DNA of 64,000 nt from CAZEHS01 sp964649745 (lineage in GTDB: Bacteria > Bacillota > Clostridia > Peptostreptococcales > Acidaminobacteraceae), in contig CAZYQI010000017.1 in the NCBI GenBank assembly GCA_964649745.1, positions 11,323 to 75,322 on the forward strand, written 5' to 3'. The notes under the pieces are model-generated. The model made no database searches and was not told the origin of the DNA. It was given only the letters and a program-made list of their open reading frames with translations. Position 1 is the stretch's first letter, and the number at the start of each line of letters is the position of its first letter. The translations under genes were made by a program, and so were the position numbers. Below are positions 1-9,500 of this stretch, in pieces.

Positions 1-398
1 TGATGCCTGTAATAGCCATGGCTGCCGTGGCAGGGGTGGTCAGCTTCATCATCCAAATGCTGTACTTTGCCATTATGGAGTCCTCTAAATATCAGGCAAC
101 CTTGGGGAAAATGGCTCTTGGAATCATGGTCACGGACACCGACGGGATGCGCATCAGCTTTGGTCGGGCCCTGGGCAGGAATCTGGGAAAAATGATATCC
201 AGCCTGATCCTGATGATTGGGTATATCATGATTGCCTTTACCAGCCGGAAGCAAGGTTTGCATGACCTGATGGCCGGAACCCTGGTGATCAAAAAAGGCA
301 CGGCCTCACAGCTGCTGCCAAACGAAAGCGCTGCGCCTCAAAGGAATCCCAGTGAGTATATCCCTGAACGTTACGAAAACGATCGGATTGATGAATAA
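1..398 (+). CDS. RDD family membrane protein, 3' part only
   Basis: This is the C-terminal part of a small integral membrane protein of the RDD family; the function of most members is unknown, and some have been linked to ion transport. The frame is open to the left edge, so the true start lies outside the window. Two hydrophobic segments are visible (about residues 5-25 and 62-80 of the visible part). They flank the typical RDD stretch TLGKMALGIMV, and the basic segment GRALGRNLGK precedes the last membrane span, which is followed by the HDLMAGT motif. A hydrophilic tail of about 35 residues ends the protein. A bidirectional terminator follows at once, so it is not co-transcribed with the lysine genes. 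The family call is good; the role is unknown. Confidence 0.75.
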   Translation, partial: MPVIAMAAVAGVVSFIIQMLYFAIMESSKYQATLGKMALGIMVTDTDGMRISFGRALGRNLGKMISSLILMIGYIMIAFTSRKQGLHDLMAGTLVIKKGTASQLLPNESAAPQRNPSEYIPERYENDRIDE

Positions 399-408
399 CA
401 GACAGTAA

Positions 409-452
409 AAAACGCCTTATCAGACTGCTAAGCAGCTTGATAAGGCGTTTTT
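409..452. terminator. Bidirectional rho-independent terminator
   Basis: A stem AAACGCCTTATCA pairs with TGATAAGGCGTTT around a 15-base loop that itself contains a CTGCT/AGCAG mini-stem. It has A-runs on the left and T-runs on the right, so it can end transcription of both the RDD gene (plus) and the lysA-lysC operon (minus). Confidence 0.88.
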
Positions 453-456
453 AAAT

Positions 457-1665
457 TTACAGCTCGAAGGCTTCGGCGATGGCCTGTACGGCCCGGTCCT
501 TATCCCTTGAGTAGATGGTGTAGCTGATGCTGATCTCACTGGTAGTGACCTGCTGGAATTCAATCCCGTTATCGGCCAGCAGGGTGAAGAGTCTGGAGGC
601 CACACCGCTTTGGGAGATCATGCCGATGCCTACGACAGAAAGCTTTACCAGGGAGTCGTCCATGGCCACATCCATATCCTGCATTTCCACCTTTAAATCA
701 TCCAATACCTGTTGGACCGCATCCCGATCGTCCAGCAGGGTGGTGAAGGAAACGTTGACGGTCTTATGGAAAGGGGCAGTTTGGCTGATCATATCCACCA
801 GTATATTGCGTGCGGCCAGCTTGGCGAAGATACGGGAGATATTGGCCGCTGTGTAGGGAACCAAGCTCAACGAGACCATCAGACAGTTTTCAGTCAGGGT
901 AAGCCCTGTTACAGCTTTCTTTTCCATAGATTCATCCCACTCCTTTATGATTGTGCCCGGATATTCTCCGGTGCTTAAGGCCACCAGAATCGGGACCTTG
1001 TATTTATGGCCCATCTCGATGGACCGTGTTTCAAGAACCTTAGCTCCCAGACTTGCCAGCTCCAGCATTTCATCATAGCAGATCACATCAAGCTTCCGTG
1101 CGTTGGGATAGAGCCGGGGATCGATGGTGTATACGCCGTCAACATCGGTATAGATCTCGCAGGAGCACTCCAGTACAGCGGCGATGGAGACCGCTGTGGT
1201 ATCGGAGCCTCCGCGGCCCAGGGTGGTAATATCCCCGTTTTCCGTCATCCCCTGGAATCCGGCTACAACCACAATCTCGTTCCGATCCAGGTGCTGCACG
1301 ATACGGTCTTTCTTAATGGTGGAAATTCTGGCTTTGGAATGGGTGTCACAGGTTTCAATGCCTGCCTGATAGCCCGTCAGGCTGACGCTCTTTCCGCCGG
1401 CTTCACGGATGGCGATGGAGAGCAGGGCGATGGAAACCTGTTCACCGGTGGAAAGAAGCATGTCCAGATCCCGCTTGTTCGGGGCAGGGGAAATCTCCTT
1501 TGCCAGCTTGATAAGGCCGTCGGTGGTTTTGCCCATGGCAGAAACCACAACGACGATGCGTTCTCCCTGCCGCTGCCGTGAGGCCAGTCGACCGGCAATA
1601 TCGCGGATTTTTTCAGTGGTGGCCACAGACGAGCCCCCATACTTCACGACTACAGTATTCTTCAT
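457..1665 (-). CDS. lysC: Aspartate kinase
   Basis: Phosphorylates L-aspartate to aspartyl-4-phosphate, the first step of the lysine/threonine/methionine pathway; cytoplasmic. The product is 402 residues, the usual length for a monofunctional enzyme. The N-terminal kinase signature KYGGSSVA is at residues 8-15. The substrate-binding block with TLGRGGSDTTA lies in the middle of the kinase domain, and the C-terminal third has two ACT-type regulatory segments (about 265-402), the usual site of feedback inhibition. The start chosen is the ATG at 1665, which has AGGAG seven bases upstream. An ATG at 1678-1680 overlaps the lysA stop as ATGA but has a poorer site. It is second in the operon after lysA, so it shares the lysine riboswitch. 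That arrangement suggests the lysine-responsive isozyme. Paralogues may exist elsewhere. Confidence 0.93.
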   Translation of the reverse strand: MKNTVVVKYGGSSVATTEKIRDIAGRLASRQRQGERIVVVVSAMGKTTDGLIKLAKEISPAPNKRDLDMLLSTGEQVSIALLSIAIREAGGKSVSLTGYQAGIETCDTHSKARISTIKKDRIVQHLDRNEIVVVAGFQGMTENGDITTLGRGGSDTTAVSIAAVLECSCEIYTDVDGVYTIDPRLYPNARKLDVICYDEMLELASLGAKVLETRSIEMGHKYKVPILVALSTGEYPGTIIKEWDESMEKKAVTGLTLTENCLMVSLSLVPYTAANISRIFAKLAARNILVDMISQTAPFHKTVNVSFTTLLDDRDAVQQVLDDLKVEMQDMDVAMDDSLVKLSVVGIGMISQSGVASRLFTLLADNGIEFQQVTTSEISISYTIYSRDKDRAVQAIAEAFEL

Positions 1666-1676
1666 AGGTTCACTCC

Positions 1677-2978
1677 TCATCCTCTCACATCATTCCGTAT
1701 CAAATCCTCATACGTTTCCCGTTTCACCACCAGCCGGGCCTTGCCGTTCTCTACAAAAACTACGGCGGGCTTGCGAATACGGTTATAGTTGCTGGACATG
1801 GTGTAGTTATAAGCACCGGTGCCGTTGACCGACAGGATGTCATCCGGAGCCGGTTCGGGGAGCTGGATGTTATGAATCAGCACATCGCCGGATTCGCAGC
1901 ATTTGCCGGCCACCGTAAAGGTCTGAACAGGGCCGCTGCCGTTCCTGGGGCTCACATGAGCTTCATACTTGGAATCGTAAAGGGCGGTTCTGGGGTTGTC
2001 CGTCATGCCACCGTCCACGAAGATGAAATTCTTGTTGCCATAGGTTTTTTTAACCCCGCCCACCGTGTAGAGGGTGGTTCCCGCATTGGCAACGATGGAG
2101 CGCCCCGGTTCGACCAAGAGTTTAGGCATGGGGATCTTTTTTTCTAAAGACTCCTTCTGTGCCTGCTGAAGGATGCTTTCCATGCTGTGGCCAATATCCA
2201 TGGGGGTGTCGCCTTGGGAATAGTAAACGCCGAAACCGCCGCCTATATTCAGTTCCTGTGCTGTGAACCGGCAATCTGTTTGTACTTTTTGAAGGAAGTC
2301 GAACATCACGGAAAGAGCCGAAAAATAGGAGCTTTCCTCGAAAATCTGAGACCCGATATGACAATGGAAGCCAGTAAGGGTGATGTTGGAAGCATGGGTG
2401 GCTTTGTGAATCAGCCGACAGATATCTTCCTGATAAATGGAAATGCCGAATTTGCTGTCGTTACGGGCGGTCTGGATAAAATCATGGGTATGGGCATCGA
2501 TACCGGGATTCATGCGGAACATAACAGACTGATTTTTATTCAGATGCCCGCAAAGGTGTGTAATACGGTCCAGCTCCTGCTCGTTGTCTACGATGATGCG
2601 GTGAACGCCGTAATCCAGAGCCATCAAAAGCTCTTCAGAGGTTTTGTTATTTCCGTGAAAGTAAATCCTGTGGGCGGGAAACCCGGCTGTGATGGCTGTG
2701 TAAAGCTCGCCGCCGGAAACCACATCCAGACTGAGACCCTGTTCCTGAATCAGCTGCGCCATGGCTACCGTCAGAAAGGCCTTGGAGGCATAGATGACCT
2801 CTGTTTCGGTGGTGGAAGAGGCAAACGTCCGTTTATACGTTTGGCACTGTTCTTTCAATAAAGCAGTATCCATCACATACAGCGGGGTTCCAAATTGTTC
2901 TGCGAGATCAAACACGCTGCAGTCGCCGATGGAAAGCCGCTGGTCTGTGTCCAGTTTCATGGTGCCGAACAGTTTCAT
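1677..2978 (-). CDS. lysA: Diaminopimelate decarboxylase
   Basis: Decarboxylates meso-diaminopimelate to L-lysine, the last step of lysine synthesis; a PLP enzyme with the alanine-racemase-like barrel fold. The product is 433 residues from the ATG at 2978, which has AGGAGG upstream (AAAGGAGGTAATGGAATG). Visible motifs: the PLP lysine in YASKAF (Lys66), the glycine-rich phosphate loop GGGFGVYY, VEPGRS, the Cys-containing KCCESGD loop near the active site, and GTGAYNYTM near the C-terminus. The frame runs 60 codons further upstream, but that part is riboswitch RNA, not protein. It is first in the lysA-lysC operon and is controlled by the lysine riboswitch and its terminator. Confidence 0.95.
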   Translation of the reverse strand: MKLFGTMKLDTDQRLSIGDCSVFDLAEQFGTPLYVMDTALLKEQCQTYKRTFASSTTETEVIYASKAFLTVAMAQLIQEQGLSLDVVSGGELYTAITAGFPAHRIYFHGNNKTSEELLMALDYGVHRIIVDNEQELDRITHLCGHLNKNQSVMFRMNPGIDAHTHDFIQTARNDSKFGISIYQEDICRLIHKATHASNITLTGFHCHIGSQIFEESSYFSALSVMFDFLQKVQTDCRFTAQELNIGGGFGVYYSQGDTPMDIGHSMESILQQAQKESLEKKIPMPKLLVEPGRSIVANAGTTLYTVGGVKKTYGNKNFIFVDGGMTDNPRTALYDSKYEAHVSPRNGSGPVQTFTVAGKCCESGDVLIHNIQLPEPAPDDILSVNGTGAYNYTMSSNYNRIRKPAVVFVENGKARLVVKRETYEDLIRNDVRG

Positions 2979-3002
2979 TCCATTACCTCCTTTGGTTTTT
3001 TC

Positions 3003-3047
3003 AAAAAATAAAACAGCCGAAAAGGCAAAAGGACTCCTTTCCGGCTG
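3003..3047 (-). terminator. Riboswitch expression-platform terminator
   Basis: On the minus strand, CAGCCG plus GAAAGG pairs with CCTTTT plus CGGCTG and is followed by TTTTATTTTTT. It lies between the lysine aptamer and the lysA ribosome binding site. It is the expected off-state hairpin that forms when lysine is bound. Confidence 0.88.
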
Positions 3048-3079
3048 ATAGGCGCACGGCAACAAAGAACCTTCCGCCC

Positions 3080-3230
3080 CGCATGATACAGCGCCTCCCT
3101 GACAGCCTGGGCCGGCTATCGGGGACAGTGGCACATCTGTTAAATGTGCCCCCAGCATTGCCTGAGCAACGCTTCGGCGATGGCCCCTTTCCCCGGGAGG
3201 GTACTATTGGCGCATCGCGACCTCTGTAAA
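3080..3230 (-). promoter_or_regulatory. Lysine riboswitch (L box)
   Basis: Read on the minus strand, this leader has the conserved blocks of the lysine aptamer in the right order: ACAGAGG followed by GCG at the 5' side, GGGGCCATCGCCGAAG (the conserved GCCGAAG core segment), an internal hairpin GGCACATTTAACAGATGTGCC, GGCTGTCA, and GGGAGGCGCTGTATC at the 3' side. The closing helix P1 is TACAG with CTGTA. A terminator lies just downstream, then the lysA ribosome binding site. Location, motif order and target gene all agree. Exact ends are approximate. Confidence 0.9.
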
Positions 3231-3310
3231 ACACTCTGAAGAATGATTAAGTTTTAAACGCATGAATAGTCGCATATCCGCATATTCTGCAGGCTTGTTA
3301 AAGTTAGTTC

Positions 3311-3340
3311 AGCATAACACCTTAATCTGAAGTTTGTCAA
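3311..3340 (-). promoter_or_regulatory. Promoter of the lysA-lysC operon
   Basis: On the minus strand, a perfect -35 TTGACA (3335-3340) and -10 TATGCT (3311-3316) are separated by 18 bases. The start would be near 3304, about 75 bases before the lysine aptamer. Confidence 0.72.
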
Positions 3341-3389
3341 TACTGTAGGGTGAATTCGGTCAAAGGGGATTTAATTATGTATCCCGATA

Positions 3390-3419
3390 TTGTTTATCTG
3401 GGCATAGCTGGGGTATAAC
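3390..3419 (+). promoter_or_regulatory. Likely promoter of the cheY-cheA-cheW operon
   Basis: TTGTTT (3390-3395) and TATAAC (3414-3419) are 18 bases apart. The predicted leader is about 110 bases and includes a GGGG/CCCC hairpin. I found no match to a known riboswitch in the leader. Confidence 0.5.
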
Positions 3420-3537
3420 CCCAAAACATAGTAAAGACAGCGTCGTATGGTTTCTACAAAACCAAGTCCCGGGCTCAGGGGAAATAAAATGACGGCTAAC
3501 GGTTATGAAGTCTGAAGAACAGTGAGAGGTGACAGGA

Positions 3538-3897
3538 ATGAAAAGGGTATTAATCGTGGACGATGCCATTATTATAAGGAACAGACTCAAAGAACTGATC
3601 ACCCAGTGCGGGCACCAGGTGGTGGGCCAGGCTGGAGATGGCTGGGAAGCAATGGATAAAATAAGACGGCTTGCACCGGATATCATCACCCTTGATCTTA
3701 CCATGCCCTTTATGAGTGGGCTGGAGGTGCTGGAAGACGTAAAGCGGGTGAATCCCCAAATGAAGGTCATCGTTGTGGCGTCCAACGGCAGCGAGCATAC
3801 GGTTAAGGAAGCGGTTCTCAAAGGTGCGGATTATTTTATCATGAAGCCGTTTGAAGACGCGGACGTAAAGAGACTTTTTGAATCCATGAAGGGGTAG
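3538..3897 (+). CDS. cheY: CheY-like single-domain response regulator
   Basis: Stand-alone receiver domain of 119 residues, expected to accept phosphate from CheA and act on a downstream partner. The acidic pair Asp8/Asp9 (IVDDA), phosphorylated Asp53 (TLDLTMP) and conserved Lys103 (IMKPF) are all present. The usual Thr/Ser switch position falls in VVASNG. The start chosen is the ATG at 3538, with AGAGGTG upstream; a GTG at 3529 is also in frame. It is first in an operon with cheA three bases downstream, so CheA is the likely donor. Whether the output is a flagellar motor, pili or another system cannot be told here. Confidence 0.88.
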   Translation: MKRVLIVDDAIIIRNRLKELITQCGHQVVGQAGDGWEAMDKIRRLAPDIITLDLTMPFMSGLEVLEDVKRVNPQMKVIVVASNGSEHTVKEAVLKGADYFIMKPFEDADVKRLFESMKG

Positions 3898-3900
3898 GGG

Positions 3901-6006
3901 GTGGACGGATTGGCAATCAGCAATGTGAATGAACCGATGCTGGAGATGTATATTTTTGAAACAGGGCAGCTGTTGGATCGGTTGGAACAGATCCTGATGG
4001 CCTCCGAGGATCAGCAGGACCTTGACCCCACAATCAGTGAAATATTCAGAGTGATGCATACCATCAAGGGAAATTCCATGATGATGCTTTTTGAGGATAT
4101 CGGGTCCCTGGCCCATGCGGTGGAGGATCTGTTCGATTATGTACGGAAGGTTAAGGAATGCATGACCGATTTCTCAGCCATGGTGGACCTGGTGCTGGAA
4201 TCTCTGGATTTTATGAAGAGGGAGCTTCGGAAAATCGAAGCGGGTCAGAACCCAGACGGCAAGGCCACAGAGTTGGTTGAAACCATCCACGCCTATCTGG
4301 AAAGCCTGAAGTTTATGAATCCCGGCGTTGAAAAGGGTGTTGTGGAAAAGACGGTGGCGAACCAGAAATATTACATACCGCCTGGGGGGAGCAATGCAGA
4401 AGAGAGCTCCGGAGAGACGGCGAAGCAGGCATATCGTGCGCTAATCCGTTTTGAGGAAGGCTGCGAGATGGAGAATGTAAGGGCGTTCAGCGTTGTACAT
4501 AATCTGAAGGCGTTCTCCGACAGCCTGATCCACTTTCCAAAGGAAATCGTTGAAAGCGACGATGCCGTTGGCGAAATCCAGCGGGACGGGTTTTCAATAT
4601 TTTTTCAAAGCGGTGAGTCGGAGGGTGTGCTCCAGACTTTTTTTGAAGGGGTTGCCTTTCTTAAGGAATTGGAATTTAACGCCATTGATGGGGCGGCCTT
4701 TGTAGAGCAGCAGGAGGTTTTTGAAAGCGGAAATGCACCACAAAAGGAAATCCGGGCACCTCAGAAGGAGAAAGAGAAGGAACGGGACAAAGAAAAAGAA
4801 CCGGAGGCCGAGAAGGGGGTTTCGGGGGGGAAGGGATTGGGGAACTACATCAGCGTGGGCGTATCGAAGGTGGACACGCTGATGGATCTGATCGGGGAGT
4901 TGGTTGTATCCGAATCCATGGTGGTGAACAATCCGGATCTGCAGGGGCTGGAACTCAATAACTTCGAGAAGAGCGCCCGGCAGCATCGAATGATTATTAA
5001 GGAGCTTCAGGATGTCATCATGTCCATCCGGATGGTGCCGTTGGAGCTTACCTTCCAGAAGATGAACCGGATTGTCCGAGATATGAGCAAGAAGATGGGA
5101 AAAGACGTGCGCCTTGAGATCGCGGGTGCGGATACGGAAGTGGATAAGAGCGTCATTGAGCATATAGGTGATCCCCTTATGCATATCATACGGAATTCCA
5201 TCGACCATGGTATTGAGTCTGCAGAGGACCGTATCGATCAGGGAAAAGAGCCCCAGGGAACGGTTCTGCTGGATGCCAGACAATCCGGCGGCTTCGTCTA
5301 TATCACCATCAAGGACGACGGTAAAGGGCTTGACCCCGAGCGGATCCTTGAGAAGGCTGAGGGTCTGGGGTTGCTGACAAAGCCCAGAAAGGACTATCTT
5401 GAAAAAGAAGCCTACCAATTCATATTTGCTCCGGGATTTTCAACGAAGGAGGCAGTAACCGAGTATTCAGGCAGAGGGGTTGGTCTGGATGTGGTGACAA
5501 GGAATCTGCAAACGGTTGGTGGGGTCGTATCTCTGGACAGCCAGCCGGGAGAAGGCTCGGAGTTCATATTCAAGATACCCCTGAGTCTGGCCATTCTGGA
5601 GGGCATGCTGATGCAGGTGGGAAAAAGTACCTTTGCTGTTCCCATCACAAGCATACGGGAATCCCTGAGCGTTAATGAACGGGATGTTGTACGTGACACG
5701 GAGGGAAACGAAATGATTATGATTCGTGGCCAGGCATGTCCGATACAGCGGCTGCATAAGACATTTGGCCTGGAAACTCAAATTCACTCCATTGGGGATG
5801 GAATATTGATACAGATAGAAAATGAACAGGACACGGTTTTGTTGTTCGCAGATGCCATTTTGGGTGAACAGCAGCTGGTCGTTAAACCGCTATCCAAGTA
5901 TCTGAGGAGGGTCGAGGGATTGGGTGGGTGCGCCCTACTGGGAGATGGCAAGATATGCCTGATCCTGGACCCTGCCGGGATGACCCGTTTGGACAGGAGG
6001 AGCTGA
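3901..6006 (+). CDS. cheA: Chemotaxis-type histidine kinase CheA
   Basis: Autophosphorylating kinase of a chemosensory array, passing phosphate to CheY-type receivers. 701 residues. P1 Hpt domain at the N-terminus with the phospho-His in HTIKG (His53); a P2-like region (about 175-265); a very charged Lys/Glu linker (about 272-310); P3 dimerisation helices (about 315-375); an ATPase domain with the N-box RNSIDHGIE, DDGKGLD and SGRGVGLDVV; and a C-terminal CheW-like P5 domain from about 560. All catalytic boxes look intact. GTG at 3901 is the best start, just after the cheY stop, but its ribosome site (AGGGG) is irregular. It sits between cheY and cheW; no receptor or CheR/CheB gene is in the window. 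Confidence 0.93.
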   Translation: MDGLAISNVNEPMLEMYIFETGQLLDRLEQILMASEDQQDLDPTISEIFRVMHTIKGNSMMMLFEDIGSLAHAVEDLFDYVRKVKECMTDFSAMVDLVLESLDFMKRELRKIEAGQNPDGKATELVETIHAYLESLKFMNPGVEKGVVEKTVANQKYYIPPGGSNAEESSGETAKQAYRALIRFEEGCEMENVRAFSVVHNLKAFSDSLIHFPKEIVESDDAVGEIQRDGFSIFFQSGESEGVLQTFFEGVAFLKELEFNAIDGAAFVEQQEVFESGNAPQKEIRAPQKEKEKERDKEKEPEAEKGVSGGKGLGNYISVGVSKVDTLMDLIGELVVSESMVVNNPDLQGLELNNFEKSARQHRMIIKELQDVIMSIRMVPLELTFQKMNRIVRDMSKKMGKDVRLEIAGADTEVDKSVIEHIGDPLMHIIRNSIDHGIESAEDRIDQGKEPQGTVLLDARQSGGFVYITIKDDGKGLDPERILEKAEGLGLLTKPRKDYLEKEAYQFIFAPGFSTKEAVTEYSGRGVGLDVVTRNLQTVGGVVSLDSQPGEGSEFIFKIPLSLAILEGMLMQVGKSTFAVPITSIRESLSVNERDVVRDTEGNEMIMIRGQACPIQRLHKTFGLETQIHSIGDGILIQIENEQDTVLLFADAILGEQQLVVKPLSKYLRRVEGLGGCALLGDGKICLILDPAGMTRLDRRS

Positions 6007-6007
6007 C

Positions 6008-6526
6008 ATGGGTGAAGAAATGGACCTGTATGAAGAGGACCACGAAGATACACAAAAGGATAAATTCCTGACGTTCTCCATTGATCAGGAGGTGTATGGC
6101 CTGGATATAAGTCACGTGACCGAAATTATCGGCATTCAGGAAATAACAGAGATTCCGGACCAGCTTCCGTGTATCCGGGGAGTTATCAATTTGAGGGGTA
6201 AGATCATACCCACCATGGATATACGGCTTCGCTTTGGAAAACCCTCCCGTGCATACGATGACCGAACCTGCATCGTTGTATTGGAGCTAAAGGAGCTTAC
6301 TGTAGGGATAATCGTTGACAGGGTGGTGGAGGTGACCTGTATTCCTGAAAACGAGATTGCTTTACCGCCCTCCTTTGGAACCGGATCAGGAGGTCAGTTT
6401 GTTCGGGGAATCGGTAAGGTTGAAGATTCGGTAAAACTGATCCTGGATTCCGACAGGTTGATCGATCATGAAGATCTGACGATGAATATGGAGGGTGTCG
6501 GCGGGGCGGAAAACCTGAAGCACTAA
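6008..6526 (+). CDS. cheW: CheW-like coupling protein
   Basis: Scaffold that couples chemoreceptors to CheA. 172 residues, with the CheW fold seen in FSIDQEVYGLDI, the conserved IRGVINLRGKIIP segment and VEVTCIPENEI. It has a short acidic N-terminus (EEMDLYEEDHED) and a C-terminal extension of about 20 residues. AGGAGG at the end of cheA serves its ATG, one base after the cheA stop, so translation is probably coupled. It is the third gene of the cheYAW operon; the large hybrid kinase follows after 35 bases. Confidence 0.9.
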   Translation: MGEEMDLYEEDHEDTQKDKFLTFSIDQEVYGLDISHVTEIIGIQEITEIPDQLPCIRGVINLRGKIIPTMDIRLRFGKPSRAYDDRTCIVVLELKELTVGIIVDRVVEVTCIPENEIALPPSFGTGSGGQFVRGIGKVEDSVKLILDSDRLIDHEDLTMNMEGVGGAENLKH

Positions 6527-6561
6527 TACGCCATTGTGCGATTAACAGGACGGAGCTTGGG

Positions 6562-9500
6562 ATGACAAACACCTATCGGTTTGTTTATGTGAATCCTGAA
6601 ACAGAAAATTGGAAGACCTTCGAGGTGTCCCACCAGCAGCTGTTCTCTTCAGGATTGAGATGGGTTGCTGCAGAGAAAACAGAGGAACAGAATGCCGATA
6701 TGTACATCATACAGGGTGTTCTGGATGCCCCGGTGCTGGCAACCTATCTGGCGCGGTTCAGGCGCGGGGTTCCGGTGGTCATGCTGCCTATTGTGGAAGG
6801 GGATATCCGGCCTGAAAGGGTGTTTGAGGCGGGGGGCATTTTTTTGCTGGGGAAGCAAGGGCCCTCAACCCTGCTGAATATCTTCGACAGCATCGGCGAG
6901 GGCGTGGCTACGGCGGACGCTGACGGTGTTATCACCTATGCCAACGGAGCGGCCATGGCGCTTCTGGGTGATCGGCAGGATCCGATTATAGGGGAACGTT
7001 TCAATGATGTGTTTAAAATCCTTCACCCGAATACAGGGCATGTGGAATCGGAGCTTTTTGAGAAAGCAATCGACGCATCGGGACATATGGGTCTTTGGCG
7101 AAGAGCCCGGCTAAAGGCATCTGGGGGAAGGACATTCAACATATCGGCCAGTCTGTCTCCTGTTGTGGGCTTCGACAGTAAGAAAGCTGGAATTGTCATC
7201 GTTTTCCGGGATATCGACCGGATTGTCATGGCTGAGGAAGACCTTTACAAATATTCGCAGGTCATAGAGCAGAATACGAACCCGATTGCCCTCACCGATA
7301 TGGATTGGATTACCGAAGGAGTCAATGGGGCGTTCAAGTCCACTTTCCCTCAGGATAATTATGGGAAAAGGCCCTTTGTTGAGCTGATTCCGGCGGAGCT
7401 GAGACTGAACTATTCCGAGGTTGCGAGCCGGCTCTCCACAGATGAGAAATGGTGCAAGGAGTTCCAAACCAAGGGAGCGGCAGGGGATACGATCTGGTAT
7501 TCCATCGTGATCAATGCCATCAGGGATTCCGACGGACGATCCACCAATCATGTGGTGCATATTGAAAACATTTCTGAGCGTAAACAGGCACAGAGATTGT
7601 TGGAACTGGAGAGACAGAATCTCCGGGCAATTTTCTTTGGAGCGCCTCTGGGGTTGGCGACGGTCGATCATGAAGGTCGGATCATTATGGCCAACGATGA
7701 AGTGACGAGGATTTTCAATAAGAACATGCTGTCTCTGATCGGCAAAAGGATCGGTGACGGGCTGGGCTGTAGGGTGAAAGAATCAACAGGAACCTGCGGT
7801 GTAGCCTATTGCTGTGATGAATGTGAAATCAATCAGATTGTGGTGCAGGCCCTGACCAAGTGCCTTCCTGTCCGCGGTCGGGAAGTACGGCAGTGGAATA
7901 TTGGGCAGGACGGCCGTTCAAGGGTTTTAGATCTTCGTATTTCGGCTGTGCCCATCGTTGAAAACGATCAACCCATGGCGGTTTTGGTTCTGGAAGATAT
8001 CACCGCCACCAAGGAACTTGGCAGAGAGTTGATTAAGAACGAAAAACGGTTGCGTCTTTTGACGGACAATATGAACGATCTGATTATCCAGATAGACCGC
8101 TGGGGTGTGATACTCTATGCCAGTCCCTCGCTTTATCAGCAAACAGGGTATTTGCCGGAGGAAGTTGTCGGACAAAAGGTATTTGACTTTGTGAAGGCAG
8201 ACGACCGGGAGCCTGCCATAGAAAACATGCAGAACCGCATGAAAAGCAAGGATGCATTTTCCGTGGATCTTCGCATCATCCGTAAGGATGAGAGCGTGGC
8301 GAATATGGAGGTTGTTGGCAATGTTCTCGAAGACGACAGGGGTGAGATCAGCATCGTTTATGTTTGTCGGGAGATATCTGACAAAATAAGGGATCTAAAC
8401 GCCTTGAGGCGTGCCAAGGAAGAAGCGGTTGCGGCCAACAGATCCAAAAGCGAATTTCTTGCCAACATGAGCCATGAAATCCGAACGCCGATGAACGGGA
8501 TCATTGGAATGACCAATATGACCATGATGACAGAGCTGACAGGAGAGCAGCGGGACAACCTGAAGCTGGTTAGGGGAAGCGCGGAATCCCTGTTGAAGAT
8601 CATCAACAGCATTTTAGATTTTTCAAAAATCGAGTCCGGAAAAATGGTTGTGGAAAGCATCGATTTCGATCTTGAGGCTCTGATGAACAAAGTGCTTAAA
8701 GTCAATAAAGTTCAGGCCTTTGAAAAAGGGCTGGAGATGAGGCTGGAAATGGATAAGGGAATCCCTCACCTCATCAAAGGGGACCCCAACCGATTAATGC
8801 AGATCCTCAACAATCTGATCTCGAATTCCATAAAATTCACGCATTCGGGGGGGATTGCCCTTGATATTGTTAAGGCCAGGGAGACAAAGGATTCGGTATG
8901 TCTGACTTTCAGCGTGAAGGACACCGGCATCGGAATAAATGAGAAAGATTTTGGGCGTATCTTCCACAGCTTTTCCCAGGTGGATGGTTCCATTACCCGA
9001 CGTTTTGGCGGTACAGGCCTTGGACTCAGCATTTGCAAACAGCTGGTTGAGATGATGGGAGGCACCATTGCCTTTGAAAGCAAGCCGGATGGCGGATCTC
9101 GGTTTTGGTTTGACCTGCTCTTTGTGAAAACACAGATTCTCGAAAACCCCCTGGCTGTTCCCGAGGGCGATTTTGCCGTTGGGGCGACAGACAAAACACT
9201 GGATGTGCTGTTGGTGGAAGACGACAAGGTGAATCAGATTCTGGCGATGAGGCTTTTGGAAAAGCAGGGACATCGTGTTTTTTTGGCCAACAACGGACAG
9301 GAAGCCTTGGATTATCTGACAGACCATTATCCGGATATTGTGCTGATGGACATACAAATGCCTGTTATGGACGGCGTGGAAGCCACGCGGAGAATCCGGG
9401 AAAATCCGCGTTTTAAAAATCTTCCAATCATTGCGCTTACAGCATACGCTGTTAAGGGTGATCGGGAGCGGTTCCTTGCCGATGGAATGAATGATTATAT

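Noticed and set aside
2979..3158. 60-residue N-terminal extension of LysA
   Set aside because: The bases form the lysine riboswitch and its terminator, and a strong ribosome site precedes the ATG at 2978.
3420..3537. Possible c-di-GMP riboswitch in the cheY leader
   Set aside because: Some hairpins are present, but the conserved GEMM blocks and tetraloop receptor could not be found.
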